From Leucobacter sp. 7(1) (GTDB lineage Bacteria; Actinomycetota; Actinomycetes; Actinomycetales; Microbacteriaceae), in the NCBI RefSeq assembly GCF_900163635.1, contig NZ_FUID01000014.1:60685-124684 (forward strand): DNA of 64,000 nt. Reading direction: 5' to 3'. Position 1 is the first letter of the stretch. Each line of letters starts with the position of its first letter. This document shows positions 54,629 to 62,822 of this stretch, in pieces. The notes under the pieces were generated by a model. The model saw only the letters and a program-made list of their open reading frames with translations, was not told the origin of the DNA and searched no databases. Made by a program: the position numbers and the translations under genes.

Positions 54629-55764
54629 AGATCACCGCGGCGGTCGCCAGATCGGGCACCGCACAGATGCGCCTTGAGCAGCTCGAACTCGATGAGCTGC
54701 GCGACGACGAGGTGCGCGTGCGCCTGGTCGCGACCGGGGTGTGTCACACCGACGCGCTCGTGCGGGATCAGGTGCTCCCCGCGTCCTTGCCCGCGGTGCT
54801 GGGTCACGAGGGTGCGGGGATCGTCGACGCGGTCGGGGCCCGCGTGACGTCTGTCGTTCCCGGCAACCAGGTCGTGCTGAGCTTCCGCTCGTGCGGCGGC
54901 TGCGGTCCCTGTGCCGCGGGGCACCCCGCCGCGTGCACGGAATTCGACCCGCTCAATTTCGGGGGTGCGCGAAGCGATGGCACCCGCAGCCTGCGCGATT
55001 CCGAGCAGCAGCCTGTATCGAGCCACTTCTTCGGGCAGTCGAGCTTCGCCAGCTACGCCAATGTGGCCGAACGCTCGGTTGTGCGGGTGGGCCCCACCGC
55101 GGCGCTGCCCCTGCTCGGCCCGCTGGGGTGCGGAATCTCGACGGGAGCGGGAACCGTGTGGAACGTGCTCGCCCCGCCACCCGGGGCGAGCCTCGCCGTG
55201 TTTGGCGGTGGCGCGGTCGGCGGTGCCGCGCTCCTGGCCGGGCTCGTCTCGGACTGCGCCCAAGTGATCGTCGTCGACGTGGTCCCGAGCCGCCTGGCGC
55301 TCGCCGCAACCCTGGGGGCTCACCACGTGATCGATGCGCGACATGAGGACCCGGTGGCGCGCATCCGGGAGCTCACCGGATCCGGCGCGGAGTACGCCAT
55401 CGACACCACCGGGAATCCCGCGGTGTTTCGCCAGATGATCGATGCCCTCGCCCCGCACGGGCACGGGGCCCTCGTTGGGGCGGCAGCCCCGGGGACCGAG
55501 GCGCGCATCGATGTGGGCGCGTTTCTCGTGCGGGCCCCCACGATCACGGGGGTGATCGAGGGGGACGCGGATCCGGCAGTGCTTATCCCGCGCCTGCTCG
55601 CGCTGTACGAGGCTGGCAGATTTCCCTTCGACGCTCTCGTCACGGAGTATCCCTTCGCCGACATCGATCGGGCCTTCGCCGACGCCCTATCCGGCGATGT
55701 GGTGAAGCCGATCCTGCGCTTTCCGCACCGCGATCGGGACACCTCGGCTGGTGCTGCGCGCTAG
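54625..55764 (+). CDS. Zinc-dependent aryl-alcohol-dehydrogenase-like MDR protein
   Basis: 379 aa. Catalytic zinc ligands Cys in TGVCHTDAL and His-Glu in LGHEGAGIV; structural zinc Cys4 in SCGGCGPCAAGHPAAC; the Rossmann glycines AVFGGGAVGGAALLAG; NAD preference from Asp in VVDVVPSRL. HFFGQSSFASYANV and GPLGCGISTGAG are common in aryl-alcohol dehydrogenases. Preceded by a benzaldehyde-dehydrogenase-like gene, so together they could oxidise a benzyl-type alcohol to the acid. Follows the ALDH native stop by 54 bp. Confidence 0.9.
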   Translation: MKITAAVARSGTAQMRLEQLELDELRDDEVRVRLVATGVCHTDALVRDQVLPASLPAVLGHEGAGIVDAVGARVTSVVPGNQVVLSFRSCGGCGPCAAGHPAACTEFDPLNFGGARSDGTRSLRDSEQQPVSSHFFGQSSFASYANVAERSVVRVGPTAALPLLGPLGCGISTGAGTVWNVLAPPPGASLAVFGGGAVGGAALLAGLVSDCAQVIVVDVVPSRLALAATLGAHHVIDARHEDPVARIRELTGSGAEYAIDTTGNPAVFRQMIDALAPHGHGALVGAAAPGTEARIDVGAFLVRAPTITGVIEGDADPAVLIPRLLALYEAGRFPFDALVTEYPFADIDRAFADALSGDVVKPILRFPHRDRDTSAGAAR

Positions 55765-55811
55765 CCGTCACCGGCCGAGTTCACGCGGCTGCGTCGCTCA
55801 CAGCCGTGTGT

Positions 55812-55829
55812 TGCCGCGTGCATGCGGCA
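55812..55829. terminator. Hairpin between the dehydrogenase gene and yraN
   Basis: TGCCGC pairs with GCGGCA around GTGCAT, about 48 bp after the dehydrogenase stop. Modest stem, no T-tract. Confidence 0.4.
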
Positions 55830-55906
55830 CGTTTATCCACAGATCGCTCCGAAGCCCATCCTGGGCACCCTCCCGCCGCCAATGATTGTCGGCAGGAGGT
55901 GTCCTC

Positions 55907-56323
55907 TTGACCTACACACACGACCCATCCCCGCTGCGGCCTGACCCGCAGGACCCGCATGACAGCCTCGGACCGACGCTCACCTTGGCGGCCCGCGGTG
56001 AAGCCCTCGCCGCCGGCTACCTCGAAACTCTCGGTTTCACGATCCTCGCGCGGAACTGGCACAGTCGCTACGGGGAGCTCGACCTCGTCGCCCGCGAGGA
56101 AGACACAGTTGTCGCGGTCGAGGTGAAAACCCGCGGCGGCGTGGGGTTCGGAGACCCGCTCTCCGCGATCACCGCGAGGAAAGCGGCGCGGCTGCGGCGG
56201 CTGCTCTTCGAGTGGCTCCGCGCACAGCGGGTACGGAGCGAGCACCTCCGGATCGACGCCGTCGGCATCGTGCTTCTGCCAGGCCGGGAGCCGCAGATCG
56301 ACCACCTGCGGGGGATCTCATGA
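55907..56323 (+). CDS. YraN family (UPF0102) endonuclease-like protein
   Basis: 138 aa. TTG 55907 is chosen because a strong AGGAGGT lies 6 bases upstream (55894-55900). Conserved core: LAARGEALAAGYLETLGFTILARNWHSRYGELDLVAREEDTVVAVEVKTR. The G-E-x-D and E-V-K residues form a restriction-endonuclease-like site. Probably acts in DNA processing. Overlaps comM by ATGA. Confidence 0.92.
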   Translation: MTYTHDPSPLRPDPQDPHDSLGPTLTLAARGEALAAGYLETLGFTILARNWHSRYGELDLVAREEDTVVAVEVKTRGGVGFGDPLSAITARKAARLRRLLFEWLRAQRVRSEHLRIDAVGIVLLPGREPQIDHLRGIS

Positions 56324-57297
56324 GCGAGACTCCGTACGCAGATGCGGTGTGTCGCGCCTCGGCCATCGCCCTGACCGGCCTGCACGGTACGGCTGTCACC
56401 GTGGAGGCCGCGGTGTCGCAGCAACTTCCAGGGATGACAATCATCGGGCTCCCCGACACGGCGCTCGCGGAGGCGAAGCTTCGCGTACGCAGCGCGACAA
56501 CGCAGGCGGGCTTCCCGCTGTCGAAGCGATTCCTCACTGTCAACCTCAGTCCGGCCGCGCTCCCGAAACACGGGGCTGGTTTCGATCTAGCGATCGCGCT
56601 TGCCGCATTGGCCGCGTCCCGACGGCTTCCCGCAGCGAAACTCCTGGAGACCGCGCACCTGGGTGAACTCGCCCTGGGTGGGGAGTTGCGGCGACCCGCG
56701 GGGCTCCTCTCCTCGGTGGTCGCGGCCAGACAGCTCGGGTTTGTGCGGGTGATGGTTCCGGCGGAATGCGCAAGCGAAGCGCAGCTCGTACCCGGCATCG
56801 AGATCGTCGCCGTGGGGAGCCTCGCGGACGCGGTCGGCTGGTACCGCCACGGGGCGAACGGGATCGCAGCCCCTCCGATCCTGAGCCCGGACGCACCGGC
56901 GCAGCCGCAGGGGAATGCCGGTCCGGATCTTTCCGAGATCATCGGGCAGCCCGAGGCCGTCGAAGCACTGGCGGTCGTGGCCGCGGGTCGACATCACCTG
57001 TCTCTGCTCGGACCCCCAGGCGCGGGAAAAACCCTGCTGGCAACGCGACTGCCCACGATCCTGCCCGCGCTCACCGATACGGAGGCGCTCGAAGCCACGA
57101 GCATCGCGTCGCTCGGAGGGAATCCTCTCACCGGACTGATCCGACACCCACCTTTCGAGAGCCCCCATCACACCGCCACAACCGTTGCGATTATCGGCGG
57201 GGGTGCCGGCAGCGTGGTGCGACCCGGTGCCGTTACGCGAGCTCACCACGGGGTGCTTTTCCTCGACGAGTTGGGTAATGGAAAGTGCACCTCCTGA
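56320..57297 (+). pseudogene. ComM/YifB Mg-chelatase-like AAA ATPase, truncated by element insertion
   Basis: 325 codons remain of a gene usually near 500. The N-terminal Lon-like domain (LPGMTIIGLPDTALAEAKLRVRSA, TVNLSPAALPKHGAGFDLAIALAAL), Walker A GPPGAGKT (residues 231-238) and Walker B GVLFLDE (311-317) are intact. The usual continuation APEF is replaced by LGNGKCTS and a stop at 57295. The serine recombinase gene starts 15 bp later. ComM is a helicase that helps branch migration in natural transformation; this copy lacks sensor and C-terminal domains. The 3' part should flank the element's right end outside the window. Confidence 0.93.
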
Positions 57298-57312
57298 TCA
57301 AGGAGGAAGCAC
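57261..57312. other. Left junction (attL) of the element in comM, with RBS-sequestering hairpin
   Basis: Conserved comM sequence ends at CTCGACGAG (57262-57270); TTGGGTAATGG onward is foreign. CCTCCT (57290-57295) can pair with AGGAGG (57301-57306), which is the integrase ribosome site. Outer GTGC/GCAC (57285-57288, 57309-57312) extend the stem. The exact crossover dinucleotide cannot be fixed without attB or attP. Confidence 0.7.
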
Positions 57313-58956
57313 ATGGAGACTCTGGAACGTCGTCCTGGCACGCATGCGCGTCCGGGCCGCACAACTCGCGCGGTGGTTTACGCAGCGTTCAATCACACTG
57401 GTCCCGAGGTCCCGGTCGCCGGGACAAAACCGATCTACCTGTATCTGCGGTTGTCGAAGTATCACAAGGACAAAGCCGATGCCATCGAGCGGCAGAGGAT
57501 CGATCTGACCCGGATGTTGGCTCTTGAAGGTGGCTGGACTGTGATGGGGGAGTACATCGACAATGACTCCGCAAGCTCGTCGGCACAGAAGACGCGGAAG
57601 GGCTGGCGTCAGCTAAATCTGGACATCAAGGCTGAGAAGGTGACGGCGGTCGCCTTCTGGAAGCTCGACCGGACGAATCGAATCGCCGCGAAGTGCATCG
57701 AGTGGATCGGTGATTGCCAGCGCGCGAGTGTTCAGTTGCGATCCCATCAGGACTCGACCGATGAACTGAATACTGCGACTGCCGGAGCGAAACTGGTGAC
57801 CGGGATCAAAGCGCTCCTGGCCGAAGTTGAGACAGATTCGATGAGCGAGCGGCAACTGGCTTCGAAGCGACACCTTGCCGAGGCTGGCTTCCATCACGGT
57901 GGAACACCACCCTTTGGCTGGATGTCCGGACCACGCGTCACGGATGAGCTGGGTCGCACGGGGGTTCGGCTGGTTCCTCATCCGGTAGAGCATCAGGCAT
58001 TGAAGGATGCAGTGGATATGGTTCTGGCCGGGAAGAGTTTGTCTCAGATCGGTCGCTACTGGAAGGAGCAGTACGGGATCACGACGGCTTCCGGCGCATT
58101 CGTATACGAGGCGACCATCTACCGGTCGTTGGTCTCGCCACGAATGATCGGATACCGGATGCGACAGGTGCCTGAGCATCAGCGAGGTGTGAAGCTTGAT
58201 CTTCTTGACTACATCGCTTTGGACGCAAATAGTGAACCGGTGATCTCACAGGAGCCTGTGTGTGATCGCGCAACCTGGTTGCGTGTGCGGCGCTTGTTGG
58301 AGCAGGCCAAGACTTCCAAGGCGCGGAAGCCGTGGGGCTCCCATGAGTGGCTTTTGACGGGTCTCCTGTTCTGCCGGTGCGGTGGACGTCTCTACGGCCT
58401 TCAGAAGACGCGGAAGCGCGCTGGTGGTGAGTCCGAGACTGAGTATGTGTACCGCTGCATGACGAACCGGCATCGTGGTGCGGGGAACTGCCCGGGCAGC
58501 TGCACCATCGGTGCGCGCAAGGCTGAGGCTTACGTGTTGGGCTGGTTCTTCTCCCAGATCACCGACGACGCGTTGGCGAAGGCCCGCGCCAGGCGGAGGC
58601 TGGCGCGGGCGGACGATGAGGTGAACACTCTCCTTACTCAGCTCGATGAAGCCACCGCGGAGAAGGACGCTCTTCTGCTCAAGCAGGGAACCGCGGCTTA
58701 CAAGGGGGCGATGGTGACCGTGCTCCTCGGGCTCATCGAGGACGCCCAGAACCGCATCGATGCTCTCCAACGCCGGGTGGACGCGGTGGAACTGGACGAG
58801 CTGATGATCGTTGACGGCCCGGACGTGATTCGTTCGTGGGAGAGCAAGGGGATCAAGGAAAAGCGAAACTATCTACGCCGGATGATCCACCAGATCGACG
58901 CGCTGCCGGGACGCGGACCTATCGAGGAGAGGATCAAGATCACTCCGGTGGGTTGA
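57313..58956 (+). CDS. Large serine recombinase (site-specific integrase)
   Basis: 547 aa; AAGGAGG 6 bases before ATG. Resolvase domain (residues about 40-185): YLYLRLSKYHKDKADAIERQR with catalytic Ser48, and AVAFWKLDRTNRIAAK (DR-x-x-R region). Recombinase domain (about 195-310: GGTPPFGWMSG…) and a zinc ribbon (LFCRCGGRLYG…YRCMTNRHRGAGNCPGSCTI), then a coiled coil (ARRRLARADDEVNTLLTQLDEATAEKDALLLKQG). It integrates DNA by serine-linked double-strand exchange between short attP and attB sites. Its position at the junction shows that comM is its target. Confidence 0.95.
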   Translation: METLERRPGTHARPGRTTRAVVYAAFNHTGPEVPVAGTKPIYLYLRLSKYHKDKADAIERQRIDLTRMLALEGGWTVMGEYIDNDSASSSAQKTRKGWRQLNLDIKAEKVTAVAFWKLDRTNRIAAKCIEWIGDCQRASVQLRSHQDSTDELNTATAGAKLVTGIKALLAEVETDSMSERQLASKRHLAEAGFHHGGTPPFGWMSGPRVTDELGRTGVRLVPHPVEHQALKDAVDMVLAGKSLSQIGRYWKEQYGITTASGAFVYEATIYRSLVSPRMIGYRMRQVPEHQRGVKLDLLDYIALDANSEPVISQEPVCDRATWLRVRRLLEQAKTSKARKPWGSHEWLLTGLLFCRCGGRLYGLQKTRKRAGGESETEYVYRCMTNRHRGAGNCPGSCTIGARKAEAYVLGWFFSQITDDALAKARARRRLARADDEVNTLLTQLDEATAEKDALLLKQGTAAYKGAMVTVLLGLIEDAQNRIDALQRRVDAVELDELMIVDGPDVIRSWESKGIKEKRNYLRRMIHQIDALPGRGPIEERIKITPVG

Positions 58957-59140
58957 TCCTCGAGACCAGGTCAGCCGAGTCGAGGAGTAGAGCGAGATCT
59001 TCGATTACTTCGATCGGTACGGGGTTCGCGATGCGACGGGCGACACCGTCGTGCCATCCCGCATCGAACTCGGCGTAGTCGCCGGGGTCTACGAGTCCGG
59101 CGAGCTTCGTCGGGGAGGGGCATGGAACCGACTCGCTCAT
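58940..59140 (-). CDS. Small element-borne protein of unknown function
   Basis: 66 aa: MSESVPCPSPTKLAGLVDPGDYAEFDAGWHDGVARRIANPVP…. Not recognised. Its ATG overlaps the upstream gene's stop (ATGA), and its end overlaps the recombinase 3' end by 17 bp in the convergent direction. Acidic, no TM or zinc motif. Confidence 0.65.
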   Translation of the reverse strand: MSESVPCPSPTKLAGLVDPGDYAEFDAGWHDGVARRIANPVPIEVIEDLALLLDSADLVSRINPPE

Positions 59141-59745
59141 CCCACTTCACCCACCAGGCCGCTGTAGAACGCGTCCTCCTCGGCGCGCCGGACTCGCACG
59201 TCGGAGTGCATGTACTCCACGAAGTCTTCTTCCCTGTTCGGAATGATGATGTCCTCAACTGGTTCGACGGGTTCTTCGCCGGGCCAGATGATGCGGCGGG
59301 TGGGGCGGTCGGTGTTCAGGCGTGTGCCGCAGGCGGCGGTCCAGTCGCGGAGGCGTTCGCGGGCTTCGGCGAAGTCGCGGTGCCAGACGAGCATGGCGCT
59401 GCCCTTGGCTTCGGGGTGGATCGCGCACAGCCAGTGGATGTGGAGCGCGGAGAGCTCCCATACGAGCTCGGGGTGGCGGTGCCAGAACGGCGGGACGACG
59501 GCGACGGGCAGCCCGTAGGTGTGGCGTAGCCAGTGCACCCATTCGTTGAGTGCGAGCCACTCCTCTTCTGCGGCCTCAGCAGTGAGGAGGTTCCAGTTCA
59601 CCGGCCCCGGAGGCCCGGCCAGTCCCTCATCGTCAGCGCCGGAGGCCTCTGAGTCCGGGTCGTAGCTCTCATCGAACTCGTCCTCCGCCACCTCGCTCGG
59701 ATCGAGGCCAGCTGTGTCGGGTAGTTCATCGACCACGATCCGCAC
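59137..59745 (-). CDS. DUF4913-like element protein
   Basis: 202 aa. An acidic N-terminus (Asp/Glu-rich residues 1-40) precedes the conserved LNEWVHWLRHTYGLPVAVVPPFWHRHPELVWELSALHIHWLCAIHP and WHRDFAEARERLRDWTAACGTRLNTDRPTR. This fits DUF4913, found on actinobacterial conjugative elements. GTG start at 59745, directly abutting the SSB-like gene stop. Confidence 0.75.
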   Translation of the reverse strand: MRIVVDELPDTAGLDPSEVAEDEFDESYDPDSEASGADDEGLAGPPGPVNWNLLTAEAAEEEWLALNEWVHWLRHTYGLPVAVVPPFWHRHPELVWELSALHIHWLCAIHPEAKGSAMLVWHRDFAEARERLRDWTAACGTRLNTDRPTRRIIWPGEEPVEPVEDIIIPNREEDFVEYMHSDVRVRRAEEDAFYSGLVGEVG

Positions 59746-60210
59746 TCACCTCCCGACCGACCCGACGCCCGCAGACGTGCGGCGCGGTGTGTCGTGCGAC
59801 AGCGTGGCGTCCTCGAGCCCGGTATCCAGCGAGTCGGTTTCCTGGGCTCTTCTGGGGCGGTCGACGGCGTAGCGAGTCCGGGCGAGGTCGTGGCCGATCT
59901 TCTTCGCGACGAACTCTTCGACCTTGATGGGCTGGCCGTTGTCGTCGTTGTGGTCGTAGGTGTGGGTGTAGCCCTCGGCAACGAACTTGTCGCCTTTCGC
60001 GAATCGCTGGTGGGCGCGTTCGGCGGTTTTGCGGAACGCGACGAGGTCGTGGAAGGTGGTCTCGGTCTGCGTGAACGATCCGTCCTCTTCGCGGCGGTAG
60101 TGTTCCTGCCCGATCTTCACGAACAGGCGCGCGTCACCCTTCTCAGTGAACGACAGGTGCGGTTCGGAGGCGATGAACCCCGACAAGGACTCTTGAGTGT
60201 GGATGGCCAT
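59746..60210 (-). CDS. Single-stranded DNA-binding-like protein
   Basis: 154 aa from MAIHTQESLSGFIASEPHLSFTEKGDARLFVKIGQEHYRREEDGSFTQTETTFHDLVAFRKTAERAHQRFAKGDKFVAEGYTH. The pattern matches SSB OB-fold strands (…F…V…..D…WR.lAe.a….kGd.v.v.G…). GAGGAGT before ATG 60210. Probably protects transferred single strands. It lacks the DDDIPF tail of housekeeping SSB. Confidence 0.82.
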   Translation of the reverse strand: MAIHTQESLSGFIASEPHLSFTEKGDARLFVKIGQEHYRREEDGSFTQTETTFHDLVAFRKTAERAHQRFAKGDKFVAEGYTHTYDHNDDNGQPIKVEEFVAKKIGHDLARTRYAVDRPRRAQETDSLDTGLEDATLSHDTPRRTSAGVGSVGR

Positions 60211-60256
60211 AGGACACTCCTCGTGATGACGGCACCCCGCCGTTCGGGGTGCTCTG

Positions 60257-62074
60257 TCACTCAGGTGCGCCCGAAGCACCCTGCCCGCCCGGAGACGCCG
60301 GGGTGCCGGCTTGCAGCAGTTCCTCCACGTCGCGGCGGTGCGCCTGCAGCACGCTCGCGTCTTTACGGCGGGTCCAGGGCCGGAGCCTCGCGACGATCGG
60401 GGGTGCGGCGCGTAGCAGGATGAGGCCGGTGCCGAATGGGAGGGTGCGGATCACATCCGGCGGCATGATCGACACCCGGCGGATCGAGCGTTGCGCGGTG
60501 CGGGAACCGTGATCGCCGATCGTCGTGGAATCAGTGATCTCATCGCGTTCCCCGATGATGGTGGTGAGGTCTTGGAGGTCACGCGAGTTGGATGCGCCAC
60601 CGAGGACGATCTTCACAATGCTGGCGTCCCAGATCGCGCCGGCCGCGTTCTCGGACCACTTCTCCCGCGCCTGCGCGAGCGACTGCAACACCGGCATCGA
60701 CGTGATCCCCGTACCACCGCCTTCCGCCATCAACGTCGGCAAAGACGGCAGCGGAGCAAGGTTTCCGATCTCATCCAGCGCCAGCAGCAGGGGCGAATCG
60801 AGGCGGGCTGACGGTGAGCGTGCGGCGAGGCGTCGGGCGGCTTCGACGAGGTCTTCCACGAACGCCGACACCAACGCGGCACTGTTGTTCGCCCCCGCAC
60901 CCGTCGCGAGCAGATACACGGTGCCGCGCCTACGCAGGAACTCCTCCGGATCGAACCGCTCCTCCGGGCCGGGGCTGACGGCGTCGAGCACGCGCGGGTC
61001 TGCGAGGGCGGCAAGGGACAGGGACACGCCTTGCCAGATGGAGTCGCGGGTTCTGGGGTCGGAGTCGATCATCGCCTGCAACGAATCCGCCCACCCCGTC
61101 GCCGTTTTCGGGTGTCCGGTCAGGATCGCGACTGCATCCGACGCGGCGGCGGGATCGAGAGTCCACCGGAACAACTCAGCGGGGGTCCGGTGATCCAACG
61201 CTGCGGCATGGAGGAGAGCTTGGAGAGCGGTGCGGGTCTTCCCTTCCCAGAAATCCCCACCCTCGACACCACCGGCGGACAGGCCGGTACCTGCGGCAAG
61301 GCCGGTGGCGCGGATCATCGCCGTCAACGGGTCCTCACACCCCCGGATTGGTGACCACCGGAGTCCTGCGGGGACGCCTTCGGCGAGGTGCTGCGGATCG
61401 AACACCGCCACCGGTCGCCCTCCCGCGCTTCGCGCCTTCAAGGTGGCGGTGAGGTTGTCGGGGCGGGTGGAGGTCGTGACGACGGCGCCGGGGGCGTCGA
61501 GGATCGCGTTGATGACCACATGCAGACCCTTCCCGGAGCGTGGCGGCCCGATCAGCAGGATCGAGTCCTCCACGCTCGCCCACACATCAACATTTCTCGA
61601 TACGCCGAGGAGGTAGCCGACATCCGCGGTCGTGGGCTTCGACAGCGAAGGTCGGAGTTGCCCGGCCCGCCGCAGCAGCGCCTTCCCCGATGCCGTGGTG
61701 GTGACCTCAGTGCGGGTGGCGATGCCGACGATCCGGTACGGGTCGACCTTCGTCTGCCGCGAATGTTCCCGGAAGAACCGCCACACCCACCACCCCGCAC
61801 TCCCGACGACTGCGATGAGGATGCCGGTGACGATCCAGTAGGCCACCGGGTTCAGCTCGTCGGTGCCGAGCGCACTCCCTGGGTCTGCGGGGTGCAGGAG
61901 CACGCCGAGGCCGGCATCGATCCCGCCCGTCGGCTGGGCTATCCCGGTGGCCCAGGCGGTGATCGTGCCTGCGACGCGGAGGATGACGGCGAGGATAGCG
62001 GCGGCGATGAGGGCGATGATGCCGAGGTTCGCCAGCTCATCCCCAAGCGCCCCACCCTGCCGCGGAGTACTCAT
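60257..62074 (-). CDS. VirD4/TraG-like conjugative coupling ATPase (TraM-recognition domain)
   Basis: 605 aa. Two N-terminal TM segments (LIAAAILAVILRVAGTITAW and YWIVTGILIAVVGSAGWWVW). Walker A LLIGPPRSGKGLHVV (about residues 175-190), Walker B LLLALDEIGNLAPLPSLPTLM (about 435-455), and GTGITSMPVLQSLAQAREKWSENAAGAIWDASIVKIVLGG, the TraG/TraM recognition region. Such hexameric ATPases bring the DNA-protein substrate to a secretion channel. ATGA overlap with the upstream gene; first recognisable conjugation gene of the element. Confidence 0.9.
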   Translation of the reverse strand: MSTPRQGGALGDELANLGIIALIAAAILAVILRVAGTITAWATGIAQPTGGIDAGLGVLLHPADPGSALGTDELNPVAYWIVTGILIAVVGSAGWWVWRFFREHSRQTKVDPYRIVGIATRTEVTTTASGKALLRRAGQLRPSLSKPTTADVGYLLGVSRNVDVWASVEDSILLIGPPRSGKGLHVVINAILDAPGAVVTTSTRPDNLTATLKARSAGGRPVAVFDPQHLAEGVPAGLRWSPIRGCEDPLTAMIRATGLAAGTGLSAGGVEGGDFWEGKTRTALQALLHAAALDHRTPAELFRWTLDPAAASDAVAILTGHPKTATGWADSLQAMIDSDPRTRDSIWQGVSLSLAALADPRVLDAVSPGPEERFDPEEFLRRRGTVYLLATGAGANNSAALVSAFVEDLVEAARRLAARSPSARLDSPLLLALDEIGNLAPLPSLPTLMAEGGGTGITSMPVLQSLAQAREKWSENAAGAIWDASIVKIVLGGASNSRDLQDLTTIIGERDEITDSTTIGDHGSRTAQRSIRRVSIMPPDVIRTLPFGTGLILLRAAPPIVARLRPWTRRKDASVLQAHRRDVEELLQAGTPASPGGQGASGAPE

Positions 62075-62664
62075 TGGATTCTCCCGATGCTGAGGGTGCC
62101 GGAGATGCGGCCGAGGAGGATTACTTCACCTGTCACCGCAAGAGCGGCCTGCTCTGCGGTGAGGAGGGCGCGGGCGGTACCGTCGCTGCTGGCGTCGGTG
62201 TGGGCGTGGATGATCGCGACGGCGACATCCTCACCCGGAACGAACCCTGCCCCTGCCACCTGGTGCAGCACCGGCTGCGCGGCACGGGCCGGAGGCGACA
62301 CCACAGCCGCCACCGGTGCTGGGGTCTCCCAGGGTTTCGGTGTCGGGCGTTCGCGGGGCGGGGTGATGATGTCGGTGAACGTCGACCCGTCCGCCTCCCG
62401 TACCTGCACCCGCAGCGGCGACCGGTACCGGGCGGTGAGGGTGTCGAGGATTGTCGGGAAGGAGTCGCGTCGCCAGGCCGGAGCGAACGGCTCCGGCAGA
62501 TACGGCACCCCATCCACGGTGACCGTCATCGCACCATCAGCGGTGATGGTGAACTCCACCACCGGCACGACGACCGGCCCACCCGGCTCAGCCTTCGGCG
62601 GCTTCGCTGTTTTCGGGGGTTGGTGGTTGAGGTGGGTGCGGCGGTAGCGGGGCTTCGGCGTCAC
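62071..62664 (-). CDS. Element-borne hypothetical protein
   Basis: 197 aa from GTG 62664 (GGAGAGGA 9 bases upstream); ATG 62703 would add 13 residues but lacks a ribosome site. Proline/lysine-rich N-terminus, then VEFTITADGAMTVTVDGVPYLPEPFAPAW…FPTILDTLTARYRSPLRVQVREADGSTFTDIITPP and a C-terminal domain with alternating strands. Not recognised. Coupled to the VirD4-like gene, so probably part of the transfer module. Confidence 0.7.
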   Translation of the reverse strand: MTPKPRYRRTHLNHQPPKTAKPPKAEPGGPVVVPVVEFTITADGAMTVTVDGVPYLPEPFAPAWRRDSFPTILDTLTARYRSPLRVQVREADGSTFTDIITPPRERPTPKPWETPAPVAAVVSPPARAAQPVLHQVAGAGFVPGEDVAVAIIHAHTDASSDGTARALLTAEQAALAVTGEVILLGRISGTLSIGRIQ

Positions 62665-62738
62665 AGGGCGGGTCCTCTCCAAGAAGTGCAGTGGTATCGC
62701 CATGCAGGTGCGCTCGCACCGCCCCGGAACGCAGGTGG

Positions 62739-62814
62739 GAGGGCACGAACCTGGGGGTGGTTCGTGCCCTCCCGTGCTGACCCGCCCGGGGCTGGGGATG
62801 CCGGCGGGTCAGCA
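62739..62814 (-). terminator. Two tandem hairpins after the LAHTG surface gene
   Basis: 12-bp stem 62775-62786 with 62803-62814 and another 12-bp stem 62739-62750 with 62760-62771. They lie between the surface-protein stop and the transfer operon, separating the two transcripts. Confidence 0.65.
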
Positions 62815-62822
62815 GCCTGTGG

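Noticed and set aside
58940..62703. Complete conjugation system
   Set aside because: Only a coupling ATPase, SSB-like and accessory proteins are visible; no relaxase or channel ATPase within the window.
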